A DNA stretch of 64,000 nt from ZYF759 sp046297455 (GTDB taxonomy: Bacteria > Pseudomonadota > Alphaproteobacteria > Rhizobiales > Rhizobiaceae), in contig JBKBIT010000008.1 in assembly GCA_046297455.1 (NCBI GenBank), positions 102,140 to 166,139 on the forward strand, in the 5' to 3' direction. Shown piece after piece: positions 33,677 to 42,009 of the stretch. Within the stretch, counting starts at the first letter, position 1; the number at the start of each line of letters is the position of its first letter. Both the position numbers and the translations under genes were made by a program. The notes below the pieces were generated by a model. The model was not told where the DNA came from. It was given only the letters and a program-made list of their open reading frames with translations, and searched no databases.

Positions 33677-35133
33677 CCGCAGCCATCTCCTTGTCAGGGC
33701 TTGTGCCAACCACCGTTCCCGCGCGCGGCGAAAAGGCCGGAGACACCGCCAGCGCCGCCGCGGCATTCGACAGCATGCTGACGGCCAAAACCGGACGTGA
33801 AACCGGAAAAGGTCAGCGCATGCTTGAGGACGGTGGCAATCGGGCCACCTGGTCTTGGAGCCGGCTGCAACAAGGCGCAGAAGATGGCGGAACGCCTGTG
33901 CTGGGCAGAGGCGGCAACGAGCTGGAGACGGGAACCAAGAAGCCGTCGCCCGATGGCGAGGAAACCGAGTTTTCCGGCGAGGTAGGGCCGCCCACTGCCC
34001 CTGCCCTTCAAAAGCCTCCTGTGTTGACGAAATCAGAAGACGCGGACGGCGACACATCCGACGACGATGCGACGATGGAACTGGAGCGCCAGACAGGCTC
34101 ACGCATGGACGGTGTCGGCTCTGATTCCAGGCCGAACGCGCGCGGGCAGGCCGGGTCCCAGCCGCAGACAGCGCAGGTCAGCACCGGGCAAACAGCCGAA
34201 GCAGGCACGATGGCAGACGACCCTCGCGCAACCCAGGCGGCCATGGCGACCGATACCGTCATGCGGAGCGGCCTGGCGAAACAGGCAGCCGAAATTGCCC
34301 TCGATCGTCCGGTTCTGGACCGCGCACCCACCGCGCCGCTCGGCGAGCCCGGCACGCGTGCCGATGCACTGCGCAAAGGCCCATCGACAAGGATCAACGC
34401 GCCAGCAGCAAATGCAGGCGAGGCACTCTCCGGCCTTTTTGCGAGCGACCCGGACGGAAAGACGGTTATCGGCAAGCGACATTCCGTAGCCCCATCCTCG
34501 GCCGCCCAACTGCGCCAGGAAGTGCGCAATAGCGATCCCCTCGCGCAACGCGTGACCGTCCTGTCAAATCAATCGACACCCGTCGCACCGCCTGCACCGG
34601 CACTCGCCCAGCTCTCACAATCACTGCCATCCTCACAGGTCGTTAACGCGCTTCGCGAAGAAACCCAGGCGGTATCGCGTGCAGCAGCCGCGGCGATGGA
34701 GGCACAGGATTTCGGCAGCACGCGATCGCGGCCGCTCCATACCATCCAGATCCAGTTGCAACCGAACGATCTCGGTCGGGTAACCGCACGGATGACCATG
34801 GAAGGAAACCAGTTGCACGTCGAGTTGCGGGTGGAGACCAGCCAAGCGCGCGCGCAACTGACCAACGACGCGGACTCGATCCTGAAATCACTCAAGGCAT
34901 CCGGATTCGAGATCGACCGAGTGTCGATCCAGCAGGTTCAACCTGGCAACAACTCGGCGACCACAAACGGGCAGGAACGTGGCGGGAACCCGATGGCCCC
35001 GCAGCAAGGCAGTTCCGATGAAGCCAGTGACCAGCGCCGGCAGAACAGTTTTGGCGATAGCGGCGCCAACGGTCGTCAGGAAGGCAACGATGGCACTCAT
35101 CAGACAGTTGATCGCGGCGGCCTGTTTATCTAG
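33673..35133 (+). CDS. motD: hook-length control protein FliK (rhizobial MotD)
   Basis: 486 residues. The first 330 are low-complexity and disordered (Gly, Ser, Thr, Ala and Pro rich), the ruler-like part. The C-terminus (about 355-425, HTIQIQLQPNDLGRVTARMTMEGNQLHVELRVET) is the Flg_hook domain that signals FlhB to switch specificity. In rhizobia this gene was first named motD and is functionally fliK. It overlaps motC by four bases and the lytic transglycosylase gene by 44 bases. Confidence 0.92.
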   Translation: MTAAISLSGLVPTTVPARGEKAGDTASAAAAFDSMLTAKTGRETGKGQRMLEDGGNRATWSWSRLQQGAEDGGTPVLGRGGNELETGTKKPSPDGEETEFSGEVGPPTAPALQKPPVLTKSEDADGDTSDDDATMELERQTGSRMDGVGSDSRPNARGQAGSQPQTAQVSTGQTAEAGTMADDPRATQAAMATDTVMRSGLAKQAAEIALDRPVLDRAPTAPLGEPGTRADALRKGPSTRINAPAANAGEALSGLFASDPDGKTVIGKRHSVAPSSAAQLRQEVRNSDPLAQRVTVLSNQSTPVAPPAPALAQLSQSLPSSQVVNALREETQAVSRAAAAAMEAQDFGSTRSRPLHTIQIQLQPNDLGRVTARMTMEGNQLHVELRVETSQARAQLTNDADSILKSLKASGFEIDRVSIQQVQPGNNSATTNGQERGGNPMAPQQGSSDEASDQRRQNSFGDSGANGRQEGNDGTHQTVDRGGLFI

Positions 35134-35653
35134 CGTCCTTGCTTCCCCGGCTTTCGCAGTCACCAATCCGTGCGAGGCAGAGATCCTGCACGCATCGGAA
35201 AGATACGGCGTACCGGCCGGTATTCTCTACGCTGTAGGACTGACGGAGACGGGCAGAAGAGGCAGTCTGCATCCCAACGCGCTCAACATTAGCGGGCGGG
35301 CCGTATTCGCTGATTCACCCCAGGAAGCGCTGCGCGAATTCCAGGCCGCAAGAGCCCAGGGGATCCGGTTGATCGATATTGGATGCATGCAGATCAACCA
35401 TCACTACCATGCCGAGCATTTCAGCAATGTCGAAGCCATGCTCGATCCGCGTCGAAACGTCGACTACGCAGCCCGCTTCCTGATACAACTCAAGGCTAGG
35501 CATCGCACCTGGTCGATGGCTGTCGCGCGATATCATGCCGGACCGAACAACGACCCGGCCCAGAAACGCTATATCTGCCGCGTTATCACGAATCTGGTTG
35601 CCACGGGCTTCGGTCAATGGACGCCGGAAGCTCGCAACTTCTGCAATGGGTGA
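35090..35653 (+). CDS. flagellar lytic transglycosylase (SLT domain)
   Basis: 187 residues from ATG 35090 (AGGAAGG upstream), inside the end of motD. A signal peptide of about 23 residues (ending SPAFA) is followed by a small SLT domain. The catalytic Glu53 lies in LYAVGLTETGRRG, with further motif GCMQINHHYH and a C-terminal MAVARYHAGPN. It probably opens peptidoglycan for rod passage, as FlgJ's muramidase domain does in enterobacteria. Confidence 0.93.
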   Translation: MALIRQLIAAACLSSVLASPAFAVTNPCEAEILHASERYGVPAGILYAVGLTETGRRGSLHPNALNISGRAVFADSPQEALREFQAARAQGIRLIDIGCMQINHHYHAEHFSNVEAMLDPRRNVDYAARFLIQLKARHRTWSMAVARYHAGPNNDPAQKRYICRVITNLVATGFGQWTPEARNFCNG

Positions 35654-35802
35654 TTGTATAATGAGCCGACTAAAAGGGCCCATTTTCAGGTCACCAGAAA
35701 CACCCGAATTCCTGTCTACTAGAAATCACCATTGTGCGGGTTTCCCGCATGAAGGTACCCCTTGGGCCTATAGAAATTGTTAATGATTCGGAGGGCGGGC
35801 CG

Positions 35803-36471
35803 ATGATAGTGATCGTGGATGAACGCGATCTTGTAACTGATGGTTACAATTCACTTTTTGATCGAGAGGGCGTAGCCACTGCGGGCTTTCGCCCGCGTGA
35901 GTTCGAAGAATGGGTCGACAGCGCCGCGGATGACGATCTCAAGGCGGTGCGGGCGTTCCTGATTGGCGAGTGCGAGGGCGCTTCCATATCGCCGCGCAAA
36001 ATCCGCGGCAGGTGCAGCGCACCGGTGATCGCTCTCAGCGAACACCACTCCCTCGACAAGATCCTTGGCTTGTTTGAATCGGGCGTCGACGACGTCATTC
36101 GCAAGCCGGTACATATTCGCGAGATCCTGGCACGGATCGCGGCAATCAGCCGCCGTGCCCATGACGAGGCGGCACATATCGAAATCGGCCCGCTTCGCAT
36201 CTACACAGACGGCCGTGACCCCGAGATCCACGGAGAGGTCATGCCGCTGCCCCGACGCGAGCGCCGCATCCTTGAATACCTTGCGGCAAATGCCGGTCGT
36301 CGCGTGACCAAATCCCAGGTCTTCAACGCGATCTACGGCATCTTCGACGAAGAGGTCGAGGAAAACGTGGTCGAAAGCCACATCAGCAAGCTCCGCCGAA
36401 AACTGCGCGAAAAGCTTGGACACGACCCGATCGATTCCAAGCGTTTCCTTGGCTACTGCCTGATGACATGA
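35803..36471 (+). CDS. rem: OmpR-family flagellar regulator Rem
   Basis: 222 residues from ATG 35803 (GGAGGG seven bases upstream), nearly the size of Sinorhizobium Rem. The N-terminal receiver-like domain starts MIVIVDERDLVTDGYNSLF. There is no clear phosphoacceptor Asp at the expected strand end (AFLIGECEG). The C-terminal winged helix is complete (LPRRERRILEYLAANAGRRVTKSQVFNAIYG... VESHISKLRRKL). Rem activates structural flagellar units and is activated by VisNR in rhizobia; its Brucella counterpart is FtcR. The leader holds a small TGCGGG-TTT-CCCGCA palindrome (35735-35749). Confidence 0.94.
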   Translation: MIVIVDERDLVTDGYNSLFDREGVATAGFRPREFEEWVDSAADDDLKAVRAFLIGECEGASISPRKIRGRCSAPVIALSEHHSLDKILGLFESGVDDVIRKPVHIREILARIAAISRRAHDEAAHIEIGPLRIYTDGRDPEIHGEVMPLPRRERRILEYLAANAGRRVTKSQVFNAIYGIFDEEVEENVVESHISKLRRKLREKLGHDPIDSKRFLGYCLMT

Positions 36472-36476
36472 GGCAA

Positions 36477-36498
36477 GGCGCGGGCACCAGCCCGCGCC
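36477..36498 (+). terminator. hairpin after rem
   Basis: Nine-base perfect GC stem (GGCGCGGGC, loop ACCA, complement), five bases after the rem stop. A short T-run (CTTTTG) lies only about ten bases further. It separates rem from the flgE unit. Confidence 0.6.
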
Positions 36499-36517
36499 CT
36501 ATCCGACTTTTGACCAG

Positions 36518-36541
36518 CCTCACGCAAGTCAGTCGGAATAT
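36518..36541 (+). promoter_or_regulatory. flagellar class II promoter-like element upstream of flgE
   Basis: CCTCACGCAAG, nine bases, ATAT; 36 bases before the flgE start. One mismatch in the left box and two in the right box. Confidence 0.62.
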
Positions 36542-36577
36542 CCTCCAACCAGCGTCCCGAATGATGAGGAGAATCCG

Positions 36578-37837
36578 ATGGGTCTCTATGGAATGATGCG
36601 TACCGGCGTCTCCGGTATGGCTGCCCAGGCCAACCGACTGGCGACGGTTGCGGACAACATCGCCAACTCGAATACCACTGGCTACAAGAGAGCCTACACA
36701 GAGTTTTCCTCGCTGATCATCCCTGGAACAAAGGGATCATACAATTCCGGCGGGGTGAAGACGAGCGTGCGTTACGCGATCTCCCAGCAGGGTCCACTCC
36801 AGTTCACCGCCTCCTCCAACGACCTGGCCATCAGCGGCCAGGGCTTCTTCGTCGTGAAGGATGCCAGCGGGTCGCCCTTCCTCGCTCGCGCGGGCACCTT
36901 CGTGCCGGACGGTGCCGGTCGCCTCGTCAACGCAGCAGGTTTCTATCTGACTGGCTACAGCTTCGCTGGCGGCACGCCTGCCATTGTTGCCAACGGCTTC
37001 GACGGGCTTGAGGTGATCAGCATCGCCGATTTCGAGGTATCGGCCGTACCGTCGACCCTGGGCAATTTTGCAGCCAACCTGCCGGCAGATGCCGACATCG
37101 TTCCGGCCGGCCAGCGCCCGTCCGACAACGCGGCCAACAGCCAGTATTCGGCAAAATCGTCGCTGGTCATCTATGATAACCTCGGTGGCAAGCGCATCGT
37201 CGATGTCTACTTCACCAAGACAGACAACCATGAATGGGAAGTGGCGATCTACAACCAGTCGGCGGCCGACCCCACCAATGGCTTCCCCTATTCCGAGCCG
37301 GCCCTGCAGACAGCGACGCTCGAATTCGATGCCACCACCGGCAAACTGCTAGCCACGAGCACCCAGAACATGACGTTTGCTGTCGCCAACGGCCAGCCCG
37401 TCGAGCTCAACCTTGCCTCGATGACCCAGCTGGCGACGCAGTTCAACGTCCACACCTCCGTGGTCAACGGCAGTGCGCCGAGCTCGATCGAAGAGGTCAA
37501 GATCAGCGGCGATGGCATCGTGTCAGCGCTCTACAAGAACGGCGCCGAAAAGCCGCTCTACCGCATTCCCCTGGCCACCGTCCAGAGCCCGGACCAGCTC
37601 GCGGTGCTGCCAGGCAATGTCTACACGCAAAGCCCCAGTTCGGGTGATGTGAAGATCGGATTCCCCGAAACCGGGCAATTCGGAACAGTCGTTTCCGGCG
37701 CCCTTGAAGGGTCGAATGTCGATATCGCGCAGGAACTCACCAACATGATCGAGTCCCAGCGCAACTACACGGCCAACTCAAAGATTTTCCAGACGGGCTC
37801 CGACCTTCTGGACGTGCTGGTGAACCTCAAGCGGTAA
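36578..37837 (+). CDS. flgE: flagellar hook protein FlgE
   Basis: 419 residues. The N-terminal motif GMAAQANRLATVADNIANSNTTGYKRA is present, and the C-terminus (GALEGSNVDIAQELTNMIESQRNYTANSKIFQTGSDLLDVLVNLKR) is diagnostic. It polymerises into the hook. It heads the unit flgE-flgK-flgL-flaF-flbT-flgD-fliQ and has its own class II-type element. Confidence 0.97.
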   Translation: MGLYGMMRTGVSGMAAQANRLATVADNIANSNTTGYKRAYTEFSSLIIPGTKGSYNSGGVKTSVRYAISQQGPLQFTASSNDLAISGQGFFVVKDASGSPFLARAGTFVPDGAGRLVNAAGFYLTGYSFAGGTPAIVANGFDGLEVISIADFEVSAVPSTLGNFAANLPADADIVPAGQRPSDNAANSQYSAKSSLVIYDNLGGKRIVDVYFTKTDNHEWEVAIYNQSAADPTNGFPYSEPALQTATLEFDATTGKLLATSTQNMTFAVANGQPVELNLASMTQLATQFNVHTSVVNGSAPSSIEEVKISGDGIVSALYKNGAEKPLYRIPLATVQSPDQLAVLPGNVYTQSPSSGDVKIGFPETGQFGTVVSGALEGSNVDIAQELTNMIESQRNYTANSKIFQTGSDLLDVLVNLKR

Positions 37838-37870
37838 CCAGCACTCATTGATGACTGGAAGGATTTTGGC

Positions 37871-39295
37871 ATGTCATTGACGTCAGCGCTGGGTACCGCG
37901 CAGAATTCGCTGCTCAATACCTCCCGGCAGGCAACTGTCGTTTCCACGAATATTTCGAATTCATTTGACCCGAACTATTCCCGCCGGCTAGCCCAAACCT
38001 TCTCGATGGTGCCAGGTTCGCGTGTCATTGCGATCACGCGCCTGGCCAACGAATCTCTGTTCCGGCAGAACCTGTCGGCGCTATCCGCCTTCACCGGCCA
38101 GAATCTCCTGATCGAGGGGATGGACCGGCTCAACATGGCGGTGAACGGTCATGATCACATGACCTCGCCCGCAACACTGATCGGAAAGCTGCAGGATGCC
38201 CTGCAGCTTTATTCGTCCAACCCCTCCAACCGGAACCTTGCTGAAGCCGCAGTTGAAGCCGGGCGCAGTGTTGTTGCCTCACTGAACCAGGGAAGCCGGG
38301 ACATCCAGGCGATCCGTACCGACATGGATCGGCAAATCAGCGGCGCCGTAAGCGATCTCAACACGCTGCTCGGCCAGTTCGAACAGGTCAATGGCGAAGT
38401 CATCAACGGCACACGCCTCGGCCGCGACGTCTCCGATGCCCTCGACCAGCGCGACTCGCTGCTCAAGAAGATTTCGGAATACGTGTCGATCTCCACGATG
38501 ACACGCGGCGACAACGACATGGTGATCACCACCAGCGACGGCGCGACCTTGTTCGAGACGGTGCCTCGCAAGGTCTCGTTCGAGCCCACGATGGCCTATT
38601 TCGCCGGCACCACGGGCAATTCCATCCGTGTTGACGGCGTTCCTGTCGTGGCCGGTGCGGGCGCCAACACGACGGCCTCCGGCAAGCTTGCAGCCATGCT
38701 GCAACTGCGCGAGGACGTGACCGTCACGATGCAGGCGCAACTCGACGAGATCGCGCGCAGTCTTATCCTCACCTTCTCAGAAGCGCCTGGCGTGCCTGGG
38801 CTGTTCGAAGCACCAGCCTATGCCTATCCAGGCGCCACGCTGATGGACGGACTTGCGGGCAACATCCGGGTCAACCCTGCCTACAACTCGCAGCTCAACG
38901 GCAATCCCGAGAAACTGCGCGACGGCCACACGATCAATCTCAATCCGGGCAACGAGGCCTCCTTCTCGGAGGCATTGCTCGGCTATCTCGATCGCTTCGA
39001 GGAGCCAATGGCCTTCGACCAGGCGGCCGGGCTATTCGACAACGGAACTCTTCTGAATTTCTCCACCCAGTCGATCGGCTGGCTGGAAGGATCCAGGCAG
39101 GCCGCATCCATGGCCGCAGAGAACAAGACGGCACTCCACATGCGCACCGACCAAGCGCTGATGACTGCGACCGGCGTCAACATCGACCAGGAGATGGCCA
39201 TGCTCCTGGACCTCGAGCACTCCTACGCCGCCTCGGCAAGAATGCTGCAGGCGGTGAACGACATGCTCACCACACTTATGAATGCTGTGAGGTAG
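37871..39295 (+). CDS. flgK: hook-filament junction protein FlgK
   Basis: 474 residues. The N-terminus (MSLTSALGTAQNSLLNTSRQATVVSTNISNS) and C-terminus (NIDQEMAMLLDLEHSYAASARMLQAVNDMLTTLMNAV) are the FlgK signatures. It joins hook and filament. It starts 33 bases after flgE and is followed almost at once by flgL. Confidence 0.95.
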   Translation: MSLTSALGTAQNSLLNTSRQATVVSTNISNSFDPNYSRRLAQTFSMVPGSRVIAITRLANESLFRQNLSALSAFTGQNLLIEGMDRLNMAVNGHDHMTSPATLIGKLQDALQLYSSNPSNRNLAEAAVEAGRSVVASLNQGSRDIQAIRTDMDRQISGAVSDLNTLLGQFEQVNGEVINGTRLGRDVSDALDQRDSLLKKISEYVSISTMTRGDNDMVITTSDGATLFETVPRKVSFEPTMAYFAGTTGNSIRVDGVPVVAGAGANTTASGKLAAMLQLREDVTVTMQAQLDEIARSLILTFSEAPGVPGLFEAPAYAYPGATLMDGLAGNIRVNPAYNSQLNGNPEKLRDGHTINLNPGNEASFSEALLGYLDRFEEPMAFDQAAGLFDNGTLLNFSTQSIGWLEGSRQAASMAAENKTALHMRTDQALMTATGVNIDQEMAMLLDLEHSYAASARMLQAVNDMLTTLMNAVR

Positions 39296-39299
39296 TATC

Positions 39300-40349
39300 G
39301 TGAAGGCATCCTTCATATCCTCCAACGCCATCTCTGAGGCCATGCGCTACCAGATGATGCGCATGCAGAACGACATGGCTCGGGCGGAGAAGGAACTGAT
39401 CACCGGACGCGTTGCCGACCGCGGCATTGCCCTGGGCGCGCGAACCGGCCAGTCCGTGACCTTGGCGCGCGACGTAGAGCGCCTGAGCACTCTTCTGGAC
39501 TCCAATGCCCTTGTGCAATCCCGTCTGGCATCGACTCAATCGGGGCTTCAGCAGATCACGGCATTGGCCCAAGATCTCCTGCCGGCATTCACAACGGCGG
39601 CCAGCGGGCCGATCGATCCGAAACTGCCGAAGACCGAAGCGCAGGCCGGTCTGAGCGCCGTTACGTCGATCCTCAACACCAGGCAGAACGGCGAGTTCCT
39701 GTTTGCCGGCATCAACACCGACATGAAGCCGATCGACGATTTCATGGCGGCTGGCTCGACATCGCGCTTGGCCTTCGAGGCGGCGTTCTTCACGGAGTTC
39801 GGCTTCGACATCGACGATCCGCTGACCGCGGGCATCACCGCAGCCCAGATCGAGAATTTTATCGATACTGCCGTCAACCAGCAGTTCTTCGGGCCCAACT
39901 GGGAAACCAACTGGTCAAACGCGTCCGATCAGGCGATCGTCGCACGCGTCACCATTTCGGAGACGACCCAGGCATCCCTGAGCGCCAACAACAGTGCCAT
40001 CAAAAAGCTGCTGATGGCGACGGCGATGGTTTCCTACCTGATGGATGGCGACCTCACCGAAGGTGCCCGCCGCGCCGTCATGGAGAAATCCATCGACCTG
40101 GTTGGTCAATCGATCGGCGAACTGGGCGTGACCCAGTCTGAAATCGGCATCATCCAGAACCGCGTCGACAGCGCCAGCGATCGCGTGTCGATGCAAATAA
40201 ACCTTTTCAGAACCAGCATCAGCGATCTTGAAGGCGTCGATCCATTCGAGGCCTCGACAAGGGTGACCAGTCTCCTGACGCAGATCGAGATGTCGTACAC
40301 ATTAACTTCGCGCATCCAGCAGTTGAGCCTCGTCAGGTTCCTGGCATGA
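39300..40349 (+). CDS. flgL: hook-filament junction protein FlgL
   Basis: 349 residues from GTG 39300, four bases after the flgK stop. The N-terminus has the flagellin-like QNDMARAEKELITGRVADRGIALGARTG. The C-terminal helices (LTQIEMSYTLTSRIQQLSLVRFL) match FlgL. It is exported without a signal peptide and sits distal to FlgK. Confidence 0.93.
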   Translation: MKASFISSNAISEAMRYQMMRMQNDMARAEKELITGRVADRGIALGARTGQSVTLARDVERLSTLLDSNALVQSRLASTQSGLQQITALAQDLLPAFTTAASGPIDPKLPKTEAQAGLSAVTSILNTRQNGEFLFAGINTDMKPIDDFMAAGSTSRLAFEAAFFTEFGFDIDDPLTAGITAAQIENFIDTAVNQQFFGPNWETNWSNASDQAIVARVTISETTQASLSANNSAIKKLLMATAMVSYLMDGDLTEGARRAVMEKSIDLVGQSIGELGVTQSEIGIIQNRVDSASDRVSMQINLFRTSISDLEGVDPFEASTRVTSLLTQIEMSYTLTSRIQQLSLVRFLA

Positions 40350-40390
40350 GCATGAGCAACTGAACTAGCAGTCGGGATAACAGTCGGATC

Positions 40391-40738
40391 ATGTACCAAT
40401 TTTCCTATGCCGAGATCCAATCCGAGTCGGTGGCCGATGCAAAGGATCGGGAGAAACAGCTCCTGACCCGCTCGGTCGACATGCTGGTCGAAGCGCGGCA
40501 GAAGGGCCTGCAATCGCGCGAGGCCATCGAGGCGCTGCTGTTCATGAACCGTATCTGGACGCATTTCATCGAAGACCTCGGCAACCCGGAAAACGCCCTG
40601 CCCAAGGAATTGAGGGCGAACCTCATTTCCATAGGCCTGTGGCTGCTTCGAGAGGCCGAGGAAGTTCGCCAGGGGCGCTCCGACAATGTCGAGGGCCTGA
40701 TCGAGGTCTCCCAGATAATCCGGGACGGCATGCAATGA
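40391..40738 (+). CDS. flaF: flagellin biosynthesis regulator FlaF
   Basis: 115 residues, standard size. Typical segments are LLTRSVDMLVEARQKGLQSREAIEALLFMNRIWTHFIEDL and ELRANLISIGLWLLREAE. In alphaproteobacteria FlaF promotes flagellin synthesis or export and balances FlbT. The stop overlaps flbT (ATGA). Confidence 0.95.
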   Translation: MYQFSYAEIQSESVADAKDREKQLLTRSVDMLVEARQKGLQSREAIEALLFMNRIWTHFIEDLGNPENALPKELRANLISIGLWLLREAEEVRQGRSDNVEGLIEVSQIIRDGMQ

Positions 40739-41187
40739 GGAAGGCCTTGAAGATAACGCTCAAGCCTAACGAGAAAATCTATGTGAATGGCGCGGTCATC
40801 AAGACCGACCGCAAGGTTTCGCTGGAGTTCCTCAACGATGTCGACTTCCTTTTGGAAGCTCATGTCATGCAGCCGGAGCAGGCGGTAACGCCTCTTCGAC
40901 AGCTCTATTTCATCGTCCAAGTCATGTTGATGACCCCCGGCGACACGGCCAGTGCACGTGAATTGTTCCGTAACTCGTTGCCGATGGTGCTTGCGTGTTT
41001 CGACGATCAGCGACTGTTGTCAGCTCTCAAGCATGTCGACCAGCTGGTAGCCGAAGGGCAGGTGTTCGAGGCCCTCAAGCTACTGCGAAACTTCTTTGAT
41101 CTCGAGACCGAGGTGCTGAGCCGCCTCACTCAGTCCGAAGATCAGATCGATCCCATCCCCGAGCGAGCAATCGCGATAGGAGAATGA
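40735..41187 (+). CDS. flbT: flagellin mRNA regulator FlbT
   Basis: 150 residues from ATG 40735, overlapping flaF by four bases. It begins RKALKITLKPNEKIYVNGAVIKTD, the conserved FlbT N-terminus, and has the family's QLYFIVQVMLMTP segment. In Caulobacter FlbT acts after transcription on flagellin mRNA through its 5' leader. An effect on the three flagellins here is expected but inferred. Confidence 0.95.
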   Translation: MRKALKITLKPNEKIYVNGAVIKTDRKVSLEFLNDVDFLLEAHVMQPEQAVTPLRQLYFIVQVMLMTPGDTASARELFRNSLPMVLACFDDQRLLSALKHVDQLVAEGQVFEALKLLRNFFDLETEVLSRLTQSEDQIDPIPERAIAIGE

Positions 41188-41188
41188 C

Positions 41189-41635
41189 ATGATGAACGCA
41201 ATTTCTCCAACATCGGCGTCGCCGGCGGCGAATTTCGCCCAGCCGACCTCTTCCGGCCAGTATGTAGACTACCAGTCCTTCCTGCAGTTGCTCGTCGCTC
41301 AGATGAAGACCCAGGATCCGACAAGCCCCATGGAATCGACCGACTATGTCGCGCAGTTGGCGACATTCTCCCAGGTCGAGCAGTCCGTGCAGATGAACGC
41401 CAAGCTGGACAGCATCCTACAGGCCTCGGCCCTGACCCAGGCGACAACCATGATCGGCAAGGAAATAACCTCGGCCGACGGCAAGATCACTGGCATCGTC
41501 AAGGAGGTCAATCTCTACGCGGACGGTGTCGTCGCGATCCTCGACAATGGTGAGAAAGTCCTGATCCAGCCAGGCGTCCAGGTACGCGAACCCACCGAAA
41601 AGGTGGACAACGAGGACGATACAGAAGCGGCATAA
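41189..41635 (+). CDS. flgD: flagellar hook cap protein FlgD (short form)
   Basis: 148 residues. The conserved FlgD N-terminal domain is present (YQSFLQLLVAQMKTQDPTSPMESTDYVAQLATFSQVEQSVQMNAKLD). The C-terminal Tudor/FnIII part of longer FlgD proteins is absent or reduced, as in rhizobia. It caps the growing hook. AGGAG lies upstream, and two adjacent ATG codons (41189 and 41192) are possible starts. Confidence 0.93.
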   Translation: MMNAISPTSASPAANFAQPTSSGQYVDYQSFLQLLVAQMKTQDPTSPMESTDYVAQLATFSQVEQSVQMNAKLDSILQASALTQATTMIGKEITSADGKITGIVKEVNLYADGVVAILDNGEKVLIQPGVQVREPTEKVDNEDDTEAA

Positions 41636-41638
41636 ATC

Positions 41639-41905
41639 ATGTCCGAGGCCGACGCGCTCGATATCGTCCAGTTTGCAATCTGGACAGTGCTGACGGCCTC
41701 CAGCCCGGCGGTGGTGGTGGCGATGGTCGTGGGCGTCGGCATCGCCCTCGTCCAAGCACTGACCCAGATCCAGGAAATTACCCTTACCTTCGTCCCGAAG
41801 ATCGTCGCCATCATGTTGGCGGTGGCCTTTTCCGGGCCCTTCGTCGGCGCCCAGATAAATTCCTTCACGACGGTCGTGTTTCAGCGCATCGAAACCGGCT
41901 TTTGA
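41639..41905 (+). CDS. fliQ: flagellar export gate protein FliQ
   Basis: 88 residues with two membrane helices and the FliQ signature VVGVGIALVQALTQIQEITLTFVPKI. It assembles with FliP and FliR in the export channel. It starts three bases after the flgD stop and ends the flgE unit; the next class II-type element follows. Confidence 0.97.
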   Translation: MSEADALDIVQFAIWTVLTASSPAVVVAMVVGVGIALVQALTQIQEITLTFVPKIVAIMLAVAFSGPFVGAQINSFTTVVFQRIETGF

Positions 41906-41927
41906 GGCCGGATTTCCCGCCTCCCAT

Positions 41928-41951
41928 CCTCGCGCAAGTTTGAGCTTCTAG
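41928..41951 (+). promoter_or_regulatory. flagellar class II promoter-like element upstream of flhA
   Basis: CCTCGCGCAAG, nine bases, CTAG; an exact consensus copy, 58 bases before ATG 42010. A frame that opens at 41953 would start within a few bases of the element, which argues for the later ATG. Confidence 0.73.
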
Positions 41952-42009
41952 TGTGCCAGCCGTGCCGGCCTGTTTGCCGGCGGATCAGCGTGGGAGCGCA
42001 ACGGCAGGC

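Noticed and set aside
35657..35662. TATAAT just after the transglycosylase stop as the rem promoter -10
   Set aside because: No acceptable -35 lies 16-18 bases upstream, and the leader to rem would be about 140 bases; it may be chance.
41953..42009. Upstream start for flhA
   Set aside because: It would start within a few bases of the promoter-like element and add a Cys/Pro-rich stretch not typical of FlhA; ATG 42010 fits the family length.
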